Shown here: positions 18,267 to 27,533 of the stretch, piece by piece
Layout of the letters: each line of letters begins with the position of its first letter
How positions within the stretch are numbered: the first letter of the stretch is position 1
DNA from: CBDCKN01 sp965219035
GTDB lineage: Bacteria > Gemmatimonadota > Gemmatimonadetes > Longimicrobiales > Gaopeijiaceae
Direction: 5' to 3'
DNA length: 64,000 bases
Assembly (NCBI GenBank): GCA_965219035.1
Contig: CBDCMR010000004.1
Location: forward strand, 1,612,001-1,676,000
Program-made: the position numbers and the translations under genes
The notes under the pieces: model-generated
Databases searched by the model: none
Seen by the model: the letters and a program-made list of their open reading frames with translations, nothing else
What the model was told of the DNA's origin: nothing

Positions 18267-19597
18267 GGCCGTTCACCCGCTCCGGCCTCTCCCCCCGGCC
18301 TCGAGGAGAGCCGCTCCAGCATCTTCCAGAATCCGGGGAAGCTGACGTCGACGACGGATGTGTTCTCCACCTCGATGCGGTTGCCCGGGAGGGCTCCCAA
18401 AACCCCGAACGCCATGGCGATGCGGTGATCGTGGTGGCTGAGGACGCGTCCCTCCAAGGGCAGGTCCGTACCCACGATCTCGAGGCCGTGCTCGAGCTCC
18501 TCGGCCTCGACCCCCACGGCCCTGAGGTTCTCCACGAGGGCCCGGATCCGATTGGACTCCTTGACCCTGAGCTCGGAGGCGCCCGTGATGCGCGTGGCCC
18601 CCGAAGCCTGGGCGGCCGCCACTGCCAGGATCGGGAACTCGTCGACCATGGCGGGCACTTCTCGTTCCGTCACCTCCGCCGCCCGGAGCGTCGAGGGCGA
18701 CACCCGGAGCTCTCCGACCGGCTCCCCGGCTCCGCCCGACTCGGAGCCTCCTCCGTCACCGGGTTCCACCACTTCGATACTGGCCCCCATGCGGGCCAGC
18801 ACCGAGAGGAGTCCCGTTCTGGTGGGGTTCAGACCCACATGCCCGATGGCCAGGCCACCTTCCACACCACCGAGAAGTGCCAGCACCACGAAGAACGCGG
18901 CCGACGAGAAGTCCCCTGGTACTTCCAGATCCAGGGGGTCGATGGTAGATGGGGGGTCCCGGAGCTCCACGCGCCAGCGGCCGCCACTCTCGTGGGATAT
19001 GACAGAGGCTCCCACCATGGTCAACATGCGCTCCGTATGGTCCCGTGAGCGGCGCGGCTCGGAGACGAGCACGAACGCCTCGCCCACAAGGCCGGCCAAG
19101 AGGAGGGCGCTCTTCACCTGAGCGCTGGCCACCGGCGAATCGTAGTCCAACGCCTGGAGCGTAGAGCCGACTACCTCGAGGGGAAGCCGATCCGGCTCTC
19201 CCAACTCCCGGAACGTGGCACCCATGTGGGAGAGTGGACGGGTCACCCGACCCATGGGTCGGCTGCGGAGAGACTCGTCGCCGGTCACCCTGGTTGTGAA
19301 GGGCTGCCCGGCCAGCACGCCCAGCATGAGGCGAGCTCCGGTCCCGCTGTTCTTGAAGTCGAGGATGCGGTCCGGCTCCCGAAAGCCGTGCCGGCCCAAA
19401 CCCTGCACCCGAATCTCGGACCCCTCCTCCGACAGTGGCGGAAAGTCCATGCCCAATGCCCGCAGGACCGACGCTGTCGCCTGGGGGTCCTCCCCCGGCA
19501 GGACTCCCCGCAACCGGCTCTCGCCCGTGGCGAGGGAAGCGAGGATCAGGGCACGCTGGGAAATGGACTTGTCGCCCGGAACCCTGATCCTCCTCAC
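18263..19597 (-). CDS. aroA: AroA, 3-phosphoshikimate 1-carboxyvinyltransferase (EPSP synthase)
   Basis: Sixth step of the shikimate pathway. The N-terminus VRRIRVPGDKSISQRALILA carries the phosphoshikimate-binding Lys-Ser. Other signatures are NSGTGARLMLGVLAG, GDESLRSRPMGRV (PEP-binding Arg), VPGDFSSAAFFVV, and in the C-terminal half ELRVKESNRI and DHRIAMAFGVLGAL. The GTG at 19597 is chosen because it overlaps the tyrA stop (GTGA) and places the catalytic start at the usual distance; the open frame upstream is the tyrA shadow. This gives 444 residues, a normal length. Confidence 0.96.
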   Translation of the reverse strand: MRRIRVPGDKSISQRALILASLATGESRLRGVLPGEDPQATASVLRALGMDFPPLSEEGSEIRVQGLGRHGFREPDRILDFKNSGTGARLMLGVLAGQPFTTRVTGDESLRSRPMGRVTRPLSHMGATFRELGEPDRLPLEVVGSTLQALDYDSPVASAQVKSALLLAGLVGEAFVLVSEPRRSRDHTERMLTMVGASVISHESGGRWRVELRDPPSTIDPLDLEVPGDFSSAAFFVVLALLGGVEGGLAIGHVGLNPTRTGLLSVLARMGASIEVVEPGDGGGSESGGAGEPVGELRVSPSTLRAAEVTEREVPAMVDEFPILAVAAAQASGATRITGASELRVKESNRIRALVENLRAVGVEAEELEHGLEIVGTDLPLEGRVLSHHDHRIAMAFGVLGALPGNRIEVENTSVVDVSFPGFWKMLERLSSRPGGEAGAGERP

Positions 19598-20439
19598 CCG
19601 TCGCGCCTCCACGTCCGGATTTGGTCCATCATGACTCCGACGCCCTCCACATCCCCTACCCCAAGAGCTGCACGTATGGCGTCGAGCTCCTCCTCCAGAG
19701 TCTCCAGTGCCGGCAGGTCCTGGTCGGCCGACACCGTCATAAGATCGCGCCACATTTCGGACGAACTCATGGCCAGCCGTGTCATGTCCAAACCGCCAGG
19801 ACCGAGATCGGCGACCTCGAGCCCCTGGGCGGCCATGACCCTGGCAAGGGCTGTCGCCACAAGCTGGGGGAGGTGGCTCGCCCAGACCATGAGCCGGTCA
19901 TGCTCGGCAGCCTCGACCGGGCGGGTCCGAGCGCCCAGCGAGCGCCAGAAGGCGTCGATGCGCTCCACGTGGTCCTCCTCCGCGTCTCCGCGAACCAACC
20001 ACACGGTGTGGTCGACGAACAGGTCCTCGACCGAGGCGCGAAACCCGGATCCGGTTCCTCCCACCATGGGGTGGGCACCTACGTACGAGGCCGCGAACCC
20101 CTGCTCCTGCGCCTGGCGGAGGAGCGGCTCCTTGAGACTCACCACGTCGGTGACCGCGGCCTCGCCCCACCACCCAGCATGCGTCGCCATGAGCTCGAGG
20201 GTAACACCCAGTGGCGTGGCGTAGACCACAACGTCCTGGGCGCCGACGGCGTCCCCGGGTGTCTCGGCCATGGCGTCGAGGATGCCGGCATCGAGCACCT
20301 CTCGGGCGTTCTCCGAGTCCCTGGTGAACGCCGTGACCCGAGGGGCCGGCTCGAGCCTCCTCAGTGCCCGGGCAACCGATCCTCCCATGAGGCCCAGGCC
20401 CACGATCCCCACGCGCTCCCGCGGGTCGGACGAGCCCAT
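19594..20439 (-). CDS. tyrA: TyrA, prephenate/arogenate dehydrogenase
   Basis: Oxidative decarboxylation of prephenate in tyrosine synthesis. The NAD-binding loop is VGIVGLGLMGGSVARAL at the N-terminus. Other landmarks are VVYATPLGVTLELM, DVVSLKEPLL (the catalytic region normally has a conserved Ser/Lys here), GAHPMVGGTGSGF with the catalytic His, and HDRLMVWASHLPQLVATALA in the dimerisation domain. The 281 residues make a monofunctional enzyme without chorismate mutase or ACT domains. It is coupled to aroA and lies directly downstream of rnz. Confidence 0.94.
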   Translation of the reverse strand: MGSSDPRERVGIVGLGLMGGSVARALRRLEPAPRVTAFTRDSENAREVLDAGILDAMAETPGDAVGAQDVVVYATPLGVTLELMATHAGWWGEAAVTDVVSLKEPLLRQAQEQGFAASYVGAHPMVGGTGSGFRASVEDLFVDHTVWLVRGDAEEDHVERIDAFWRSLGARTRPVEAAEHDRLMVWASHLPQLVATALARVMAAQGLEVADLGPGGLDMTRLAMSSSEMWRDLMTVSADQDLPALETLEEELDAIRAALGVGDVEGVGVMMDQIRTWRRDG

Positions 20440-20441
20440 GG

Positions 20442-21446
20442 CTAGCCCATACCCTCGCCGGTAGCCACACCCTCGTTGGCGAGGGAATCCTCGGCGTCCC
20501 GGGGGTCCACTCCGGCCTCCTCCTCCCCCTCGGCGTCGTCGCTGTACGGGATCTCCACTACGAGGCCGTCTCGGGCTACCACGGCCTCCGGGTAGACCTC
20601 CCGAGCCTCTTGCTCCAACGGTGCCGGGTCGTCGGCATAACGAGCGGAGACGTGCGTGAGGCAGAGGCGCGCAACGCCAGCCTTGAGGGCCACTGCGGCA
20701 GCGCCCCGCGCGGTGCTGTGGTATGTCTGGTGGGCCCTGTCCGCCTCTTCGTCACCGAAGGTCGCCTCGTGGATGAGCAGAGCGGCCCCAGTTGCCATCT
20801 CAATGACGGTATCCGCCGGGCGGGTATCTCCCGTGTACACGACCACTCGACCGGGCCGAGGAGTGCCCACCACCTCGGCGGCCTCGATCATCTGGCCGTC
20901 CACCTCCACGGCTTCGCCGCTGTGTAACTTGCCGAAAAGGGGGCCTTCCGGAATGCCCAGAGCCCGGGCGCGCTCCACGTCGAAGCGTCCCAGCCGCTCG
21001 TGCTCCACCAGTGCATAGCCTAGCGCCTGCGTCCCGTGGTTCACGCGTAACGCCACCACATCGTATTCCTCGTGGGACGCGCGCGCGCCCACCTCGAGCT
21101 CCTGGATGGTGAGGGGGAACGAAACGCGATCCACACCCAACTCTACGGCATTCTGGAGCGTGGGGCGGGACCCCGGCGGCCCGTAGATGTGCAGTGGCTC
21201 GGTCCGGCCCTGGAGCGCCATGGTCCGCAACAGGCCGGTGATCCCCAGAAAGTGATCCGCGTGGAGATGCGTGATGAAGATTTCGCCCAGGGAGAAGCCC
21301 GTCGCGTACCGCATCATCTGACGCTGGGTGCCCTCGCCGCAGTCGAACAGGAAGACATCTCCCTCTCGCTGGACGGCGATGGAGCTCACGTTGCGTCGAA
21401 CCGTCGGACGGGAGGCCGCGGTCCCCAGAAAGGTGACTCGGATCAT
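20442..21446 (-). CDS. rnz: Rnz, ribonuclease Z (tRNA 3' endonuclease)
   Basis: Metallo-beta-lactamase-fold nuclease that matures tRNA 3' ends. The start MIRVTFLGTAASRPTVRRNVSS, the zinc motif THLHADHFLGITGLL, VVYTGDTRPAD, LLIHEATF and the C-terminal LTHVSARY are all characteristic. The core ends around residue 305. An extra acidic tail of about 30 residues (EGEEEAGVDPRDAEDS) is not part of the family fold. It begins at ATG 21446 and precedes tyrA by two bases. Confidence 0.95.
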   Translation of the reverse strand: MIRVTFLGTAASRPTVRRNVSSIAVQREGDVFLFDCGEGTQRQMMRYATGFSLGEIFITHLHADHFLGITGLLRTMALQGRTEPLHIYGPPGSRPTLQNAVELGVDRVSFPLTIQELEVGARASHEEYDVVALRVNHGTQALGYALVEHERLGRFDVERARALGIPEGPLFGKLHSGEAVEVDGQMIEAAEVVGTPRPGRVVVYTGDTRPADTVIEMATGAALLIHEATFGDEEADRAHQTYHSTARGAAAVALKAGVARLCLTHVSARYADDPAPLEQEAREVYPEAVVARDGLVVEIPYSDDAEGEEEAGVDPRDAEDSLANEGVATGEGMG

Positions 21447-21545
21447 CTCTGTTAGAGGCCTGTCGAAGGAGTCGGGCGAGCCGCGTTAGGAGCGCCACGG
21501 ACGTACGGTGGAGGCCGCAGAGAAGGTAGCGCCCGGTCGGGCGCG

Positions 21546-23639
21546 TCAGAAGAGTCGGATCTGGAAGCGGAGGGTTCGTCCCGGCTGCGGCAATCCGCAC
21601 TGATCGAAGATGGCTCTGTCCGTAACGTTCGCCAGGGAGACCAGCGCGTCGACGTTGGAGAATGTCCTGCGCCCTTCCAGCAGGAAAAGACGTCTGACCC
21701 GGAGGTCCAGGCTGTGCGTCTCGTCGAGGCGGTTGAAGTCACGGCTGTCGACGTTCAGACAGAACTGTCGCCCGAGGTATCGGTACTCCCCGGAGACGGT
21801 CGTTGCGGCCACCACCGGGACCCCCAGGCTCAGCCGGGCAGCGAGGTTGGGCTCGTACTCGGGCCGTGTGCGATCGCCTCCTCCTCCCTCGAATTGCCAT
21901 GCCTGCTGGAAGGTAACGTCGCCGGCGTACTCGAGGCTGCTCAGGGCCCCTGTGGCAACGATCTCGAGGCCTGTGCTCCGGATGCGGTCCCGGTTCACTC
22001 GTTGGCGCTTGGGTCCCTCGGACGTCTCCACGCCGATCCGGACGATGCCGTCGGAGAGGATCTGATGGAACCCCACGATCTGCAAGTCGAGCCCGAGAAG
22101 GTCCCAGGTCAATCCCATCTCCGCACCGGTGAGGATCTCGGGCTTCAGGTCCGGATTGGGCTGGAAACGACCCAGGGCGTCGGAGTACAGCTCCCGGAGC
22201 GAGGGGAAGCGCGCGCGACGACTGACGCCTCCGTGAAGGAGCAATCTGCTGCCCGCCGTGAGCGACGAGAAGCCGAGGCGGGCACCCCAGTTCCACAGGC
22301 GGTCCAACGGGGGCTTGTCCGCCGACTCGGGGGTGTCCGCTCCGTCGACGGCCAGGCCCACGTTGAGCCGCGTGGCGCCCAGGCTCTCCCACGCGGGCAG
22401 ATCGTCGAACCGCCATTCCGCCTCGGTTCCCAGGCTCCACAAGCGCTGGCGGAATTCCCTCTCGCCCTCGCCGGTCACCCGTTCAGAGTGTGACACGTCG
22501 CCATACGTGAACGCCGCACGCACGTCCGCCCGGTGGCTGATGGTGTGGTCCCCGAGAAGACGCAACGTAAGGGTCCGGTCGTCTCCCTCCTCCTCACCGA
22601 TCACCGTCTCGTACTCGGTGGTGCCGAACCTCTGGATCCGGAAAGAGCCCACGTCGATCCCGAGGCTTGCCTCCAGATCACCCTCGCCCCAGCCCGTCTC
22701 ACGGAGACCGGTGCCGCCGGAGAACGCCGCCACGAATCGCGACTGGTCCGGATATCGCCAGAGTCTCGGCTCGGACTCGTGCGTCTCGGGGGGAACCCCG
22801 CGATCCACGTCGAAGCCGGAGACCGTCAGCGAGGTCCAGGCGCCGCTGTTCCCCTGGTAGCGCGTGGAGACGAACCCGTCGACGTGCCTGGAGTCACTGT
22901 TGAGTCGCAGGTCTCCGTCCCGGGTGAGGAGCGCCCTCTCCCCGGGCTCCATGGAGTCCGAGTCTGGTAGGGTGATTCCGGACCGATCCCTGAATCCAGC
23001 CCCAGCCTGGAGGAGCCACTGGCCGTCTCCGGACTCGATGAGCCGGGTCCCGGTGGCTCCGACCGTCAGCCCTCCCGTCTCGTCAACCGCCACGCTGAAG
23101 GTCGCAGGCGCGGGCTGCTCCATTCGCAGGCTTCCCCGCGCCACATCCACCTCCACGACGCCTGCGAGGACGTTCGGCCCGTGGAGGACCGACGAAAGCC
23201 CGCGCAGAAGGATTACGGAGCGGGCCGCGGTCAGGGGGATGATCGAGAGATCGGTGCGATGATCCCAGCCCAGCGTCAGGGGAACGCCGTCCACCAGAAC
23301 CGCGATTTGTCGATCGGTGGCGCCACGCAGGCTGGGCTGAGCCTCGCCCCGGGAATTCACCCGAATCCGAACGAGAGGCATCTTCCGTAGAGCCTGCTCC
23401 AGCGTGGGAATCGGAACCGCACCGAGGGAATCGAGGCGCATCTCCACCGCGCCGACTCCTCCCGTAGCCGTGAGCTTCTGCCGGGCCAGGACCCGGATCT
23501 CGGGCATGCGGAAGCTCTGTGAAAAACCACCGAGCGTGTCCGACTGGATGGAGTCGGGAATCTGTGCGGCAGAAAAGCTCGGCAGCCCCAGGATCGCCAC
23601 GTAAAGCCCGGAAAGGCTTCCGATGGTCGATCTACCCAT
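21546..23639 (-). CDS. TonB-dependent outer-membrane receptor
   Basis: A 697-residue receptor with a signal peptide ending PSFSAAQ. The plug domain (about residues 45-170) holds VPIPTLEQALRKMPLVRIRVNSR, PSLRGATDRQIAVLVDGVPL and SVILLRGLSSVLHGPNVLAGVVEV. The remainder is a long alternating-strand barrel ending in GRTLRFQIRLF, with the C-terminal Phe needed for outer-membrane insertion. Such receptors import iron chelates, cobalamin or other large ligands using TonB energy; nothing here tells the ligand. Cobalamin would suit the mutase in the window, but that is speculation. It diverges from the aminotransferase gene across 240 bases. Confidence 0.9.
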   Translation of the reverse strand: MGRSTIGSLSGLYVAILGLPSFSAAQIPDSIQSDTLGGFSQSFRMPEIRVLARQKLTATGGVGAVEMRLDSLGAVPIPTLEQALRKMPLVRIRVNSRGEAQPSLRGATDRQIAVLVDGVPLTLGWDHRTDLSIIPLTAARSVILLRGLSSVLHGPNVLAGVVEVDVARGSLRMEQPAPATFSVAVDETGGLTVGATGTRLIESGDGQWLLQAGAGFRDRSGITLPDSDSMEPGERALLTRDGDLRLNSDSRHVDGFVSTRYQGNSGAWTSLTVSGFDVDRGVPPETHESEPRLWRYPDQSRFVAAFSGGTGLRETGWGEGDLEASLGIDVGSFRIQRFGTTEYETVIGEEEGDDRTLTLRLLGDHTISHRADVRAAFTYGDVSHSERVTGEGEREFRQRLWSLGTEAEWRFDDLPAWESLGATRLNVGLAVDGADTPESADKPPLDRLWNWGARLGFSSLTAGSRLLLHGGVSRRARFPSLRELYSDALGRFQPNPDLKPEILTGAEMGLTWDLLGLDLQIVGFHQILSDGIVRIGVETSEGPKRQRVNRDRIRSTGLEIVATGALSSLEYAGDVTFQQAWQFEGGGGDRTRPEYEPNLAARLSLGVPVVAATTVSGEYRYLGRQFCLNVDSRDFNRLDETHSLDLRVRRLFLLEGRRTFSNVDALVSLANVTDRAIFDQCGLPQPGRTLRFQIRLF

Positions 23640-23807
23640 GTCGCCTGCGGATGATGGCCTGCCTCCGTGATGGGTGTCTCAAGTGGACTTCCGGGGCCCT
23701 CTAACCAGGCCGTCGCCCTCGGGACGGGGGAGGATGGCTCTTCGAGGCGGTGATAGTCCGGTTGTGGCCTTTTGTTCCGGGGAACCGAGGCCCCTCCATT
23801 CAAAGTG

Positions 23808-23837
23808 TTGGACAGCCTCCACCGGGGAGCATATTCT
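23808..23837 (+). promoter_or_regulatory. Putative sigma-70-like promoter for the class V aminotransferase
   Basis: TTGGAC (23808-23813) and TATTCT (23832-23837) are separated by 18 bases and lie about 45 bases before the ATG at 23882, within the divergent intergenic region. Both boxes have four of six consensus bases. Confidence 0.4.
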
Positions 23838-23881
23838 GGTCTCTGGAAGGCTGCTCAGCCACTTTCTCGGTGAGGTTAAAG

Positions 23882-25192
23882 ATGTCAACGCGACGCGAGT
23901 TCTTGGCCACGATGTCCGTACCAGCCGCCGTCGCCACCCGCGGATTCCCGGGCACCCCCACGATATTCCGGCCCTCGGCACCCGAGATCCTGGAGTCGCT
24001 GTCCCACTACTCGGGCACCCCCAGAGAAGTGGCCCGGAACGAGGACTATTGGTCCGAGGTGGCTCAAGCGTTCACGGTGGACCGCAGCCTGATCAACTTC
24101 AACAACGGGGGTGTGAGCCCCTCGCCCGTGTTCGTCCAAGAGGCCATGAAGCGTCACCTGGACTTCTCGAACCTAGCCCCGTCCTACACGATGTGGGACA
24201 TCCTGGAGCCGAGGCAGGAGACGGTTCGCAAGCGGATGGCCCGTGAGTGGGGGGTGGATGCCGAGGAGATCGCCATCACCAGAAACGCCTCGGAGAGCCT
24301 GCAGATCTGTCAGTTGGGGTACGACCTGAAACGGGGCGACGAGGTCCTGACCTCCACCCAGGACTACGGGCGCATGATCACGACCTTCAAGCAGCGCGAG
24401 CGGCGCGAGGGGATCGTGCTGAAGCAGTTCGACCTCCCGGTCCCGGCTGAGGACGCAGCGGAGGTGGTGCGGCTGTTCGAGGAGGGAATCACCGAGAACA
24501 CGCGCCTGATCCTCATGTGTCACATGATCAATCTCACGGGACAGATCCTGCCGGTGCGGGACGTGGTGCAGATGGCCCGCCGCTATGACGTCCCGGTCAT
24601 CGTCGACGGCGCCCACGCCCTGGCACACTTCGACTTCAAGATCTCGGACCTGGAGTGCGACAACTACTCCACGAGTCTCCACAAGTGGCTGTTCGCGCCG
24701 CACGGCACGGGCCTTCTGTACGTTCGCCGAGAGGTCATTCCCGACATCTGGCCCCTCATGGCGGCCCATGAGCGCATGGGCGGCAACATCCGCAAGTTCG
24801 AGGAGATCGGCACGCACCCGGCGGCGAACCACCTCGCCATCGCCGAAGCCCTCACCTTCCATCAAGGAATCGGGTCGAAGCGCAAGACCGAGCGAATGGC
24901 CTACCTGAGAGATCGGTGGGCGAGGCGGCTCCTGGAGCACGACCGGATTCGTGTCCACACCAGCCTCGAGCCCGGCTTCGCCTGTGGCATCGGAAACGTG
25001 CAGATCGAAGGGGAGGACACGGTCGAGCTGAACAACTGGTTGTGGAACGAGCAGCGGATCCTCACGGTTGCCATAAATCATGCCCAGTGCCAAGGCCTGC
25101 GGATCTCACCCAGTGTCTACTCGACGCTGGAGGAGGTGGACCGCTTCATCGAGGCCATGGAATACGTCATGAAGAAAGGACTCCCGGCCTGA
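23882..25192 (+). CDS. Class V aminotransferase / cysteine-desulfurase-like PLP enzyme with a Tat signal
   Basis: A PLP enzyme of 436 residues. The N-terminus MSTRREFLATMSVPAAVA is a twin-arginine export signal (RREFL plus an Ala-rich helix). NRNASESLQ-type binding appears as ITRNASESLQICQLGY, the PLP Asp/His pair as IVDGAHALAHFDF, and the Schiff-base lysine in STSLHKWLFAPHGTG. Members of this branch resemble isopenicillin-N epimerase and are often exported in bacteria with many secreted peptidases. The ATG at 23882 follows GAGG seven bases upstream; the frame is open further upstream but without a start as good. Substrate unknown. Confidence 0.87.
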   Translation: MSTRREFLATMSVPAAVATRGFPGTPTIFRPSAPEILESLSHYSGTPREVARNEDYWSEVAQAFTVDRSLINFNNGGVSPSPVFVQEAMKRHLDFSNLAPSYTMWDILEPRQETVRKRMAREWGVDAEEIAITRNASESLQICQLGYDLKRGDEVLTSTQDYGRMITTFKQRERREGIVLKQFDLPVPAEDAAEVVRLFEEGITENTRLILMCHMINLTGQILPVRDVVQMARRYDVPVIVDGAHALAHFDFKISDLECDNYSTSLHKWLFAPHGTGLLYVRREVIPDIWPLMAAHERMGGNIRKFEEIGTHPAANHLAIAEALTFHQGIGSKRKTERMAYLRDRWARRLLEHDRIRVHTSLEPGFACGIGNVQIEGEDTVELNNWLWNEQRILTVAINHAQCQGLRISPSVYSTLEEVDRFIEAMEYVMKKGLPA

Positions 25193-25345
25193 GCGGGCAG
25201 GAGGCGGTGGACGAGCCGGCACCCGTGGAGGCGTGGCACAAAGACGCCGAAGATCCTCTTGGGAAGATAACCGTCCGCGATCTCATGCGGATGAACTCAG
25301 GGCTGCGGTTCACCCACGCCAGCCAGCCGGCCCATGAGTGGGGTA
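25193..25345 (+). pseudogene. Remnant of a serine hydrolase (beta-lactamase family)
   Basis: Directly after the aminotransferase stop, one frame reads AWHKDAEDPLGKITVRDLMRMNSGLRF. This is the segment found in 6-aminohexanoate-dimer-hydrolase/class C type proteins between the SxxK and YxN motifs. Neither catalytic motif is present and the frame soon ends, so this is an internal fragment of a lost gene. Confidence 0.55.
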
Positions 25346-25404
25346 GAAGGGCTCACGGTGTCCCCTGACGGCTCCCAGGTCTGGGTTGGCAGCAAACGGG
25401 GAGA
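25341..25404 (+). pseudogene. Remnant of a YVTN-type beta-propeller repeat
   Basis: The 21 residues beginning VEGLTVSPDGSQVWVGSKRG match one blade of a YncE/YVTN seven-bladed propeller. The piece is flanked by unrelated sequence on both sides and joins in frame to the open frame of the serine hydrolase gene, which has its own start at 25478. It looks like a scrap of a deleted gene. Confidence 0.5.
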
Positions 25405-25477
25405 CTACACGGGTCCGGCTGCCCGCGGAGGGTCTGGCCGATGGAATGAGGAAAATCAGAGGCGAGGATTGATCATC

Positions 25478-26644
25478 ATGAAGCGGCACCGACGGCCTCC
25501 CGACCGACTGCTCTTCGATGCGCCGCGGCGGGCGACGGTGCTCCTCGCAGCGATCGTTCTGGCGGTGGGCCAGTCCGAGCTCAATGCCCAATCGAGCTGG
25601 GACGAGAGCATCGAGGCCTTCTCAGCCGCCCTCGCCCGGGACGTCGAGACGGACGGGATCGGGAGTATTACGGCCGCCGTCTTCGTGGGCGACGAGGTGA
25701 CCTGGTCCGGGGGCTTTGGCGTCACTGACCGGAATACGCGCCGGCCCGCCGGCCCGAGGAGCATCTATCGGACGGGATCGATCTCGAAGTCCGTCACGGC
25801 TGTGCTCATGATGCTACTGGTCCAGGACGGAGTCCTGGCGTTGAATGATCTTGTTGCCGGAGTTCTGCCAGAGGTGGAGGAGCTGACGGATGCCAAGCCC
25901 GGACAGGCCCCTCTGACCTTCCGTCATCTGGCCAGTCATACCGGAGGCCTGATTCGGGAGCCGGAGCTGGAGGGCGCAGCCTCCGGACCCATAAGAGGTT
26001 GGGAATCAAAGATCCTCGAGTCGACTCCGGCGACCCGGTATCAGACTGCGCCCGGCGAGGCCTACTCGTACTCGAACATCGGGTACGGCATCCTCGGCCT
26101 CGCTTTGTCGCGGGCCGCGGGACGGCCCTTCATGGAGCTCGTGGAGGAGCGCATCTTCGAGCCCCTTGGGATGTCCTCGTCCACCTTCGTGGTGGGCAGC
26201 TCTCTGCGGCGTCGCCTGGCGGCCGGCTACCTGAACCGAAACGGCGAGATCGATGCGGATTTCCCGGCTCGGGAGCACGCCGGCCGGGGGTACAAGGTCC
26301 CCAACGGGGGCGTGTACTCCACGGTGGGCGATCTGGCTCGCTTCGCCGCCGGCGTGACCGGAGCCCTGGAGCTGCTCGACCAGGAGATACGGGCCGCCAT
26401 GCTCTCGATCCAGACCCCCGAGAGCGAGACCCAGGGATACGGGCTGGGCTTTAGCCTTCGCCGAGACGACGACGGGACCTGGTGGGCCAGCCACGGAGGC
26501 TCGGTGGCCGGGTACAACGCGCATCTGCTGTTCCAGCCGGAATCCCAGCTCGGCGTGGTCCTCCTGAGGAACTACAACCGGGGCGAGACGAACCTGGGTC
26601 AGGCAGCCCTGGACTTGGCCCGCAAGCTCCACTCGGGCCTATAG
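25478..26644 (+). CDS. Secreted serine hydrolase, beta-lactamase class C/PBP4* family
   Basis: A 388-residue exported hydrolase. A signal peptide ends around ELNAQS (residue 38). Catalytic motifs are TGSISKSVTAV (SxxK), YSYSNIGYGIL (YxN) and SHGGSVAGY (HxG, replacing KTG), as in esterase/peptidase members of the family. It may act on D-peptides or esters rather than beta-lactams. The ATG at 25478 follows GCGAGG at good spacing and gives the export signal at the very N-terminus. It is convergent with nadC, ending two bases before the nadC stop. Confidence 0.88.
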   Translation: MKRHRRPPDRLLFDAPRRATVLLAAIVLAVGQSELNAQSSWDESIEAFSAALARDVETDGIGSITAAVFVGDEVTWSGGFGVTDRNTRRPAGPRSIYRTGSISKSVTAVLMMLLVQDGVLALNDLVAGVLPEVEELTDAKPGQAPLTFRHLASHTGGLIREPELEGAASGPIRGWESKILESTPATRYQTAPGEAYSYSNIGYGILGLALSRAAGRPFMELVEERIFEPLGMSSSTFVVGSSLRRRLAAGYLNRNGEIDADFPAREHAGRGYKVPNGGVYSTVGDLARFAAGVTGALELLDQEIRAAMLSIQTPESETQGYGLGFSLRRDDDGTWWASHGGSVAGYNAHLLFQPESQLGVVLLRNYNRGETNLGQAALDLARKLHSGL

Positions 26645-26646
26645 CG

Positions 26647-27528
26647 CTATCCCGGAAAGTCGAGCCCGAAGTCCAGGACCGGCGCCGAGTGGGTGATCCA
26701 TCCACTCGAGACGTAGTCGACGCCGGTTTCCGCGATGTCCCGGACCGTGTCGACGGTCACGTGCCCCGATGCCTCCAGCTGCGCCCGGCCATCGACCTTC
26801 TCGACGGCTTCTCGGAGCACGGATGGAGCCATGTTGTCCAGCAGGATTACCGCCGCTCCGCCCGCAAGGGCTTCATCGAGCTGGGCGAGAGTGTCGACCT
26901 CTATCTCGACGGGCGTGAGAGGACCGGCCGATGCCTGGGCAGCCGCCAGGGCCTCGGCTACTCCACCGGCCACCGCGATGTGGTTGTCCTTGATCAGGAT
27001 CGCCCCATCGAGCCCGAGTCGATGATTCACACCGCCACCGGCGCGCACCGCATATTTCTCTAGCGCTCGTAGCCCGGGCGTGGTCTTCCGGGTGCAGCAG
27101 ATCCTCGCCCTCGTGCCTTCGACGGCCTGGACCAGCCCCCTCGTGGCCGTGGCGACCCCCGACAGGTGGCCCAGGAAGTTCAAGGCCGTGCGCTCCGCGG
27201 TCAGGATCGACCGGGATGCGCCTTCCACCACGGCCACCACATCCCCTCGTCCCACGGTGGACCCGTCGCTCGCACAAAAGCGGACCGTGAGCCCCGAGTC
27301 GACGAGCGTGAAAGCCAGGGTCGCCGCCTGGGCGCCCGCCAAAACCCCCGTGTCCTTCGCGACGATCTCTGCCTTCATCAGGGCCGTGGGGGCGACTACG
27401 GAGCGTGTGGTGATGTCCCCGGCCTGACCAAGGTCTTCCTCGAGGGCCTGGCGTACGATGCTCTCGACCAGGATCTCAGGGAGCGATGAAATGTCGCGCT
27501 CGGCCTCTGACTCGGCCTGAGAGGACAT
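26647..27528 (-). CDS. nadC: NadC, nicotinate-nucleotide pyrophosphorylase (carboxylating)
   Basis: Converts quinolinate and PRPP to nicotinate mononucleotide in NAD synthesis. Landmarks are EEDLGQAGDITTRSVV, the phosphoribosyl-binding ILTAERTALNFLGHLSGVAT, CTRKTTPGLRALEKYAVRAGGG, NHRLGLDGAILIKDNHI and LLDNMAPSVLREAV. The ATG at 27528 gives 293 residues, the family length; the longer frame upstream is the nadA shadow. It is five bases downstream of the nadA stop, so the two form an operon. nadB is not in the window. Confidence 0.95.
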   Translation of the reverse strand: MSSQAESEAERDISSLPEILVESIVRQALEEDLGQAGDITTRSVVAPTALMKAEIVAKDTGVLAGAQAATLAFTLVDSGLTVRFCASDGSTVGRGDVVAVVEGASRSILTAERTALNFLGHLSGVATATRGLVQAVEGTRARICCTRKTTPGLRALEKYAVRAGGGVNHRLGLDGAILIKDNHIAVAGGVAEALAAAQASAGPLTPVEIEVDTLAQLDEALAGGAAVILLDNMAPSVLREAVEKVDGRAQLEASGHVTVDTVRDIAETGVDYVSSGWITHSAPVLDFGLDFPG

Positions 27529-27533
27529 GGAGG

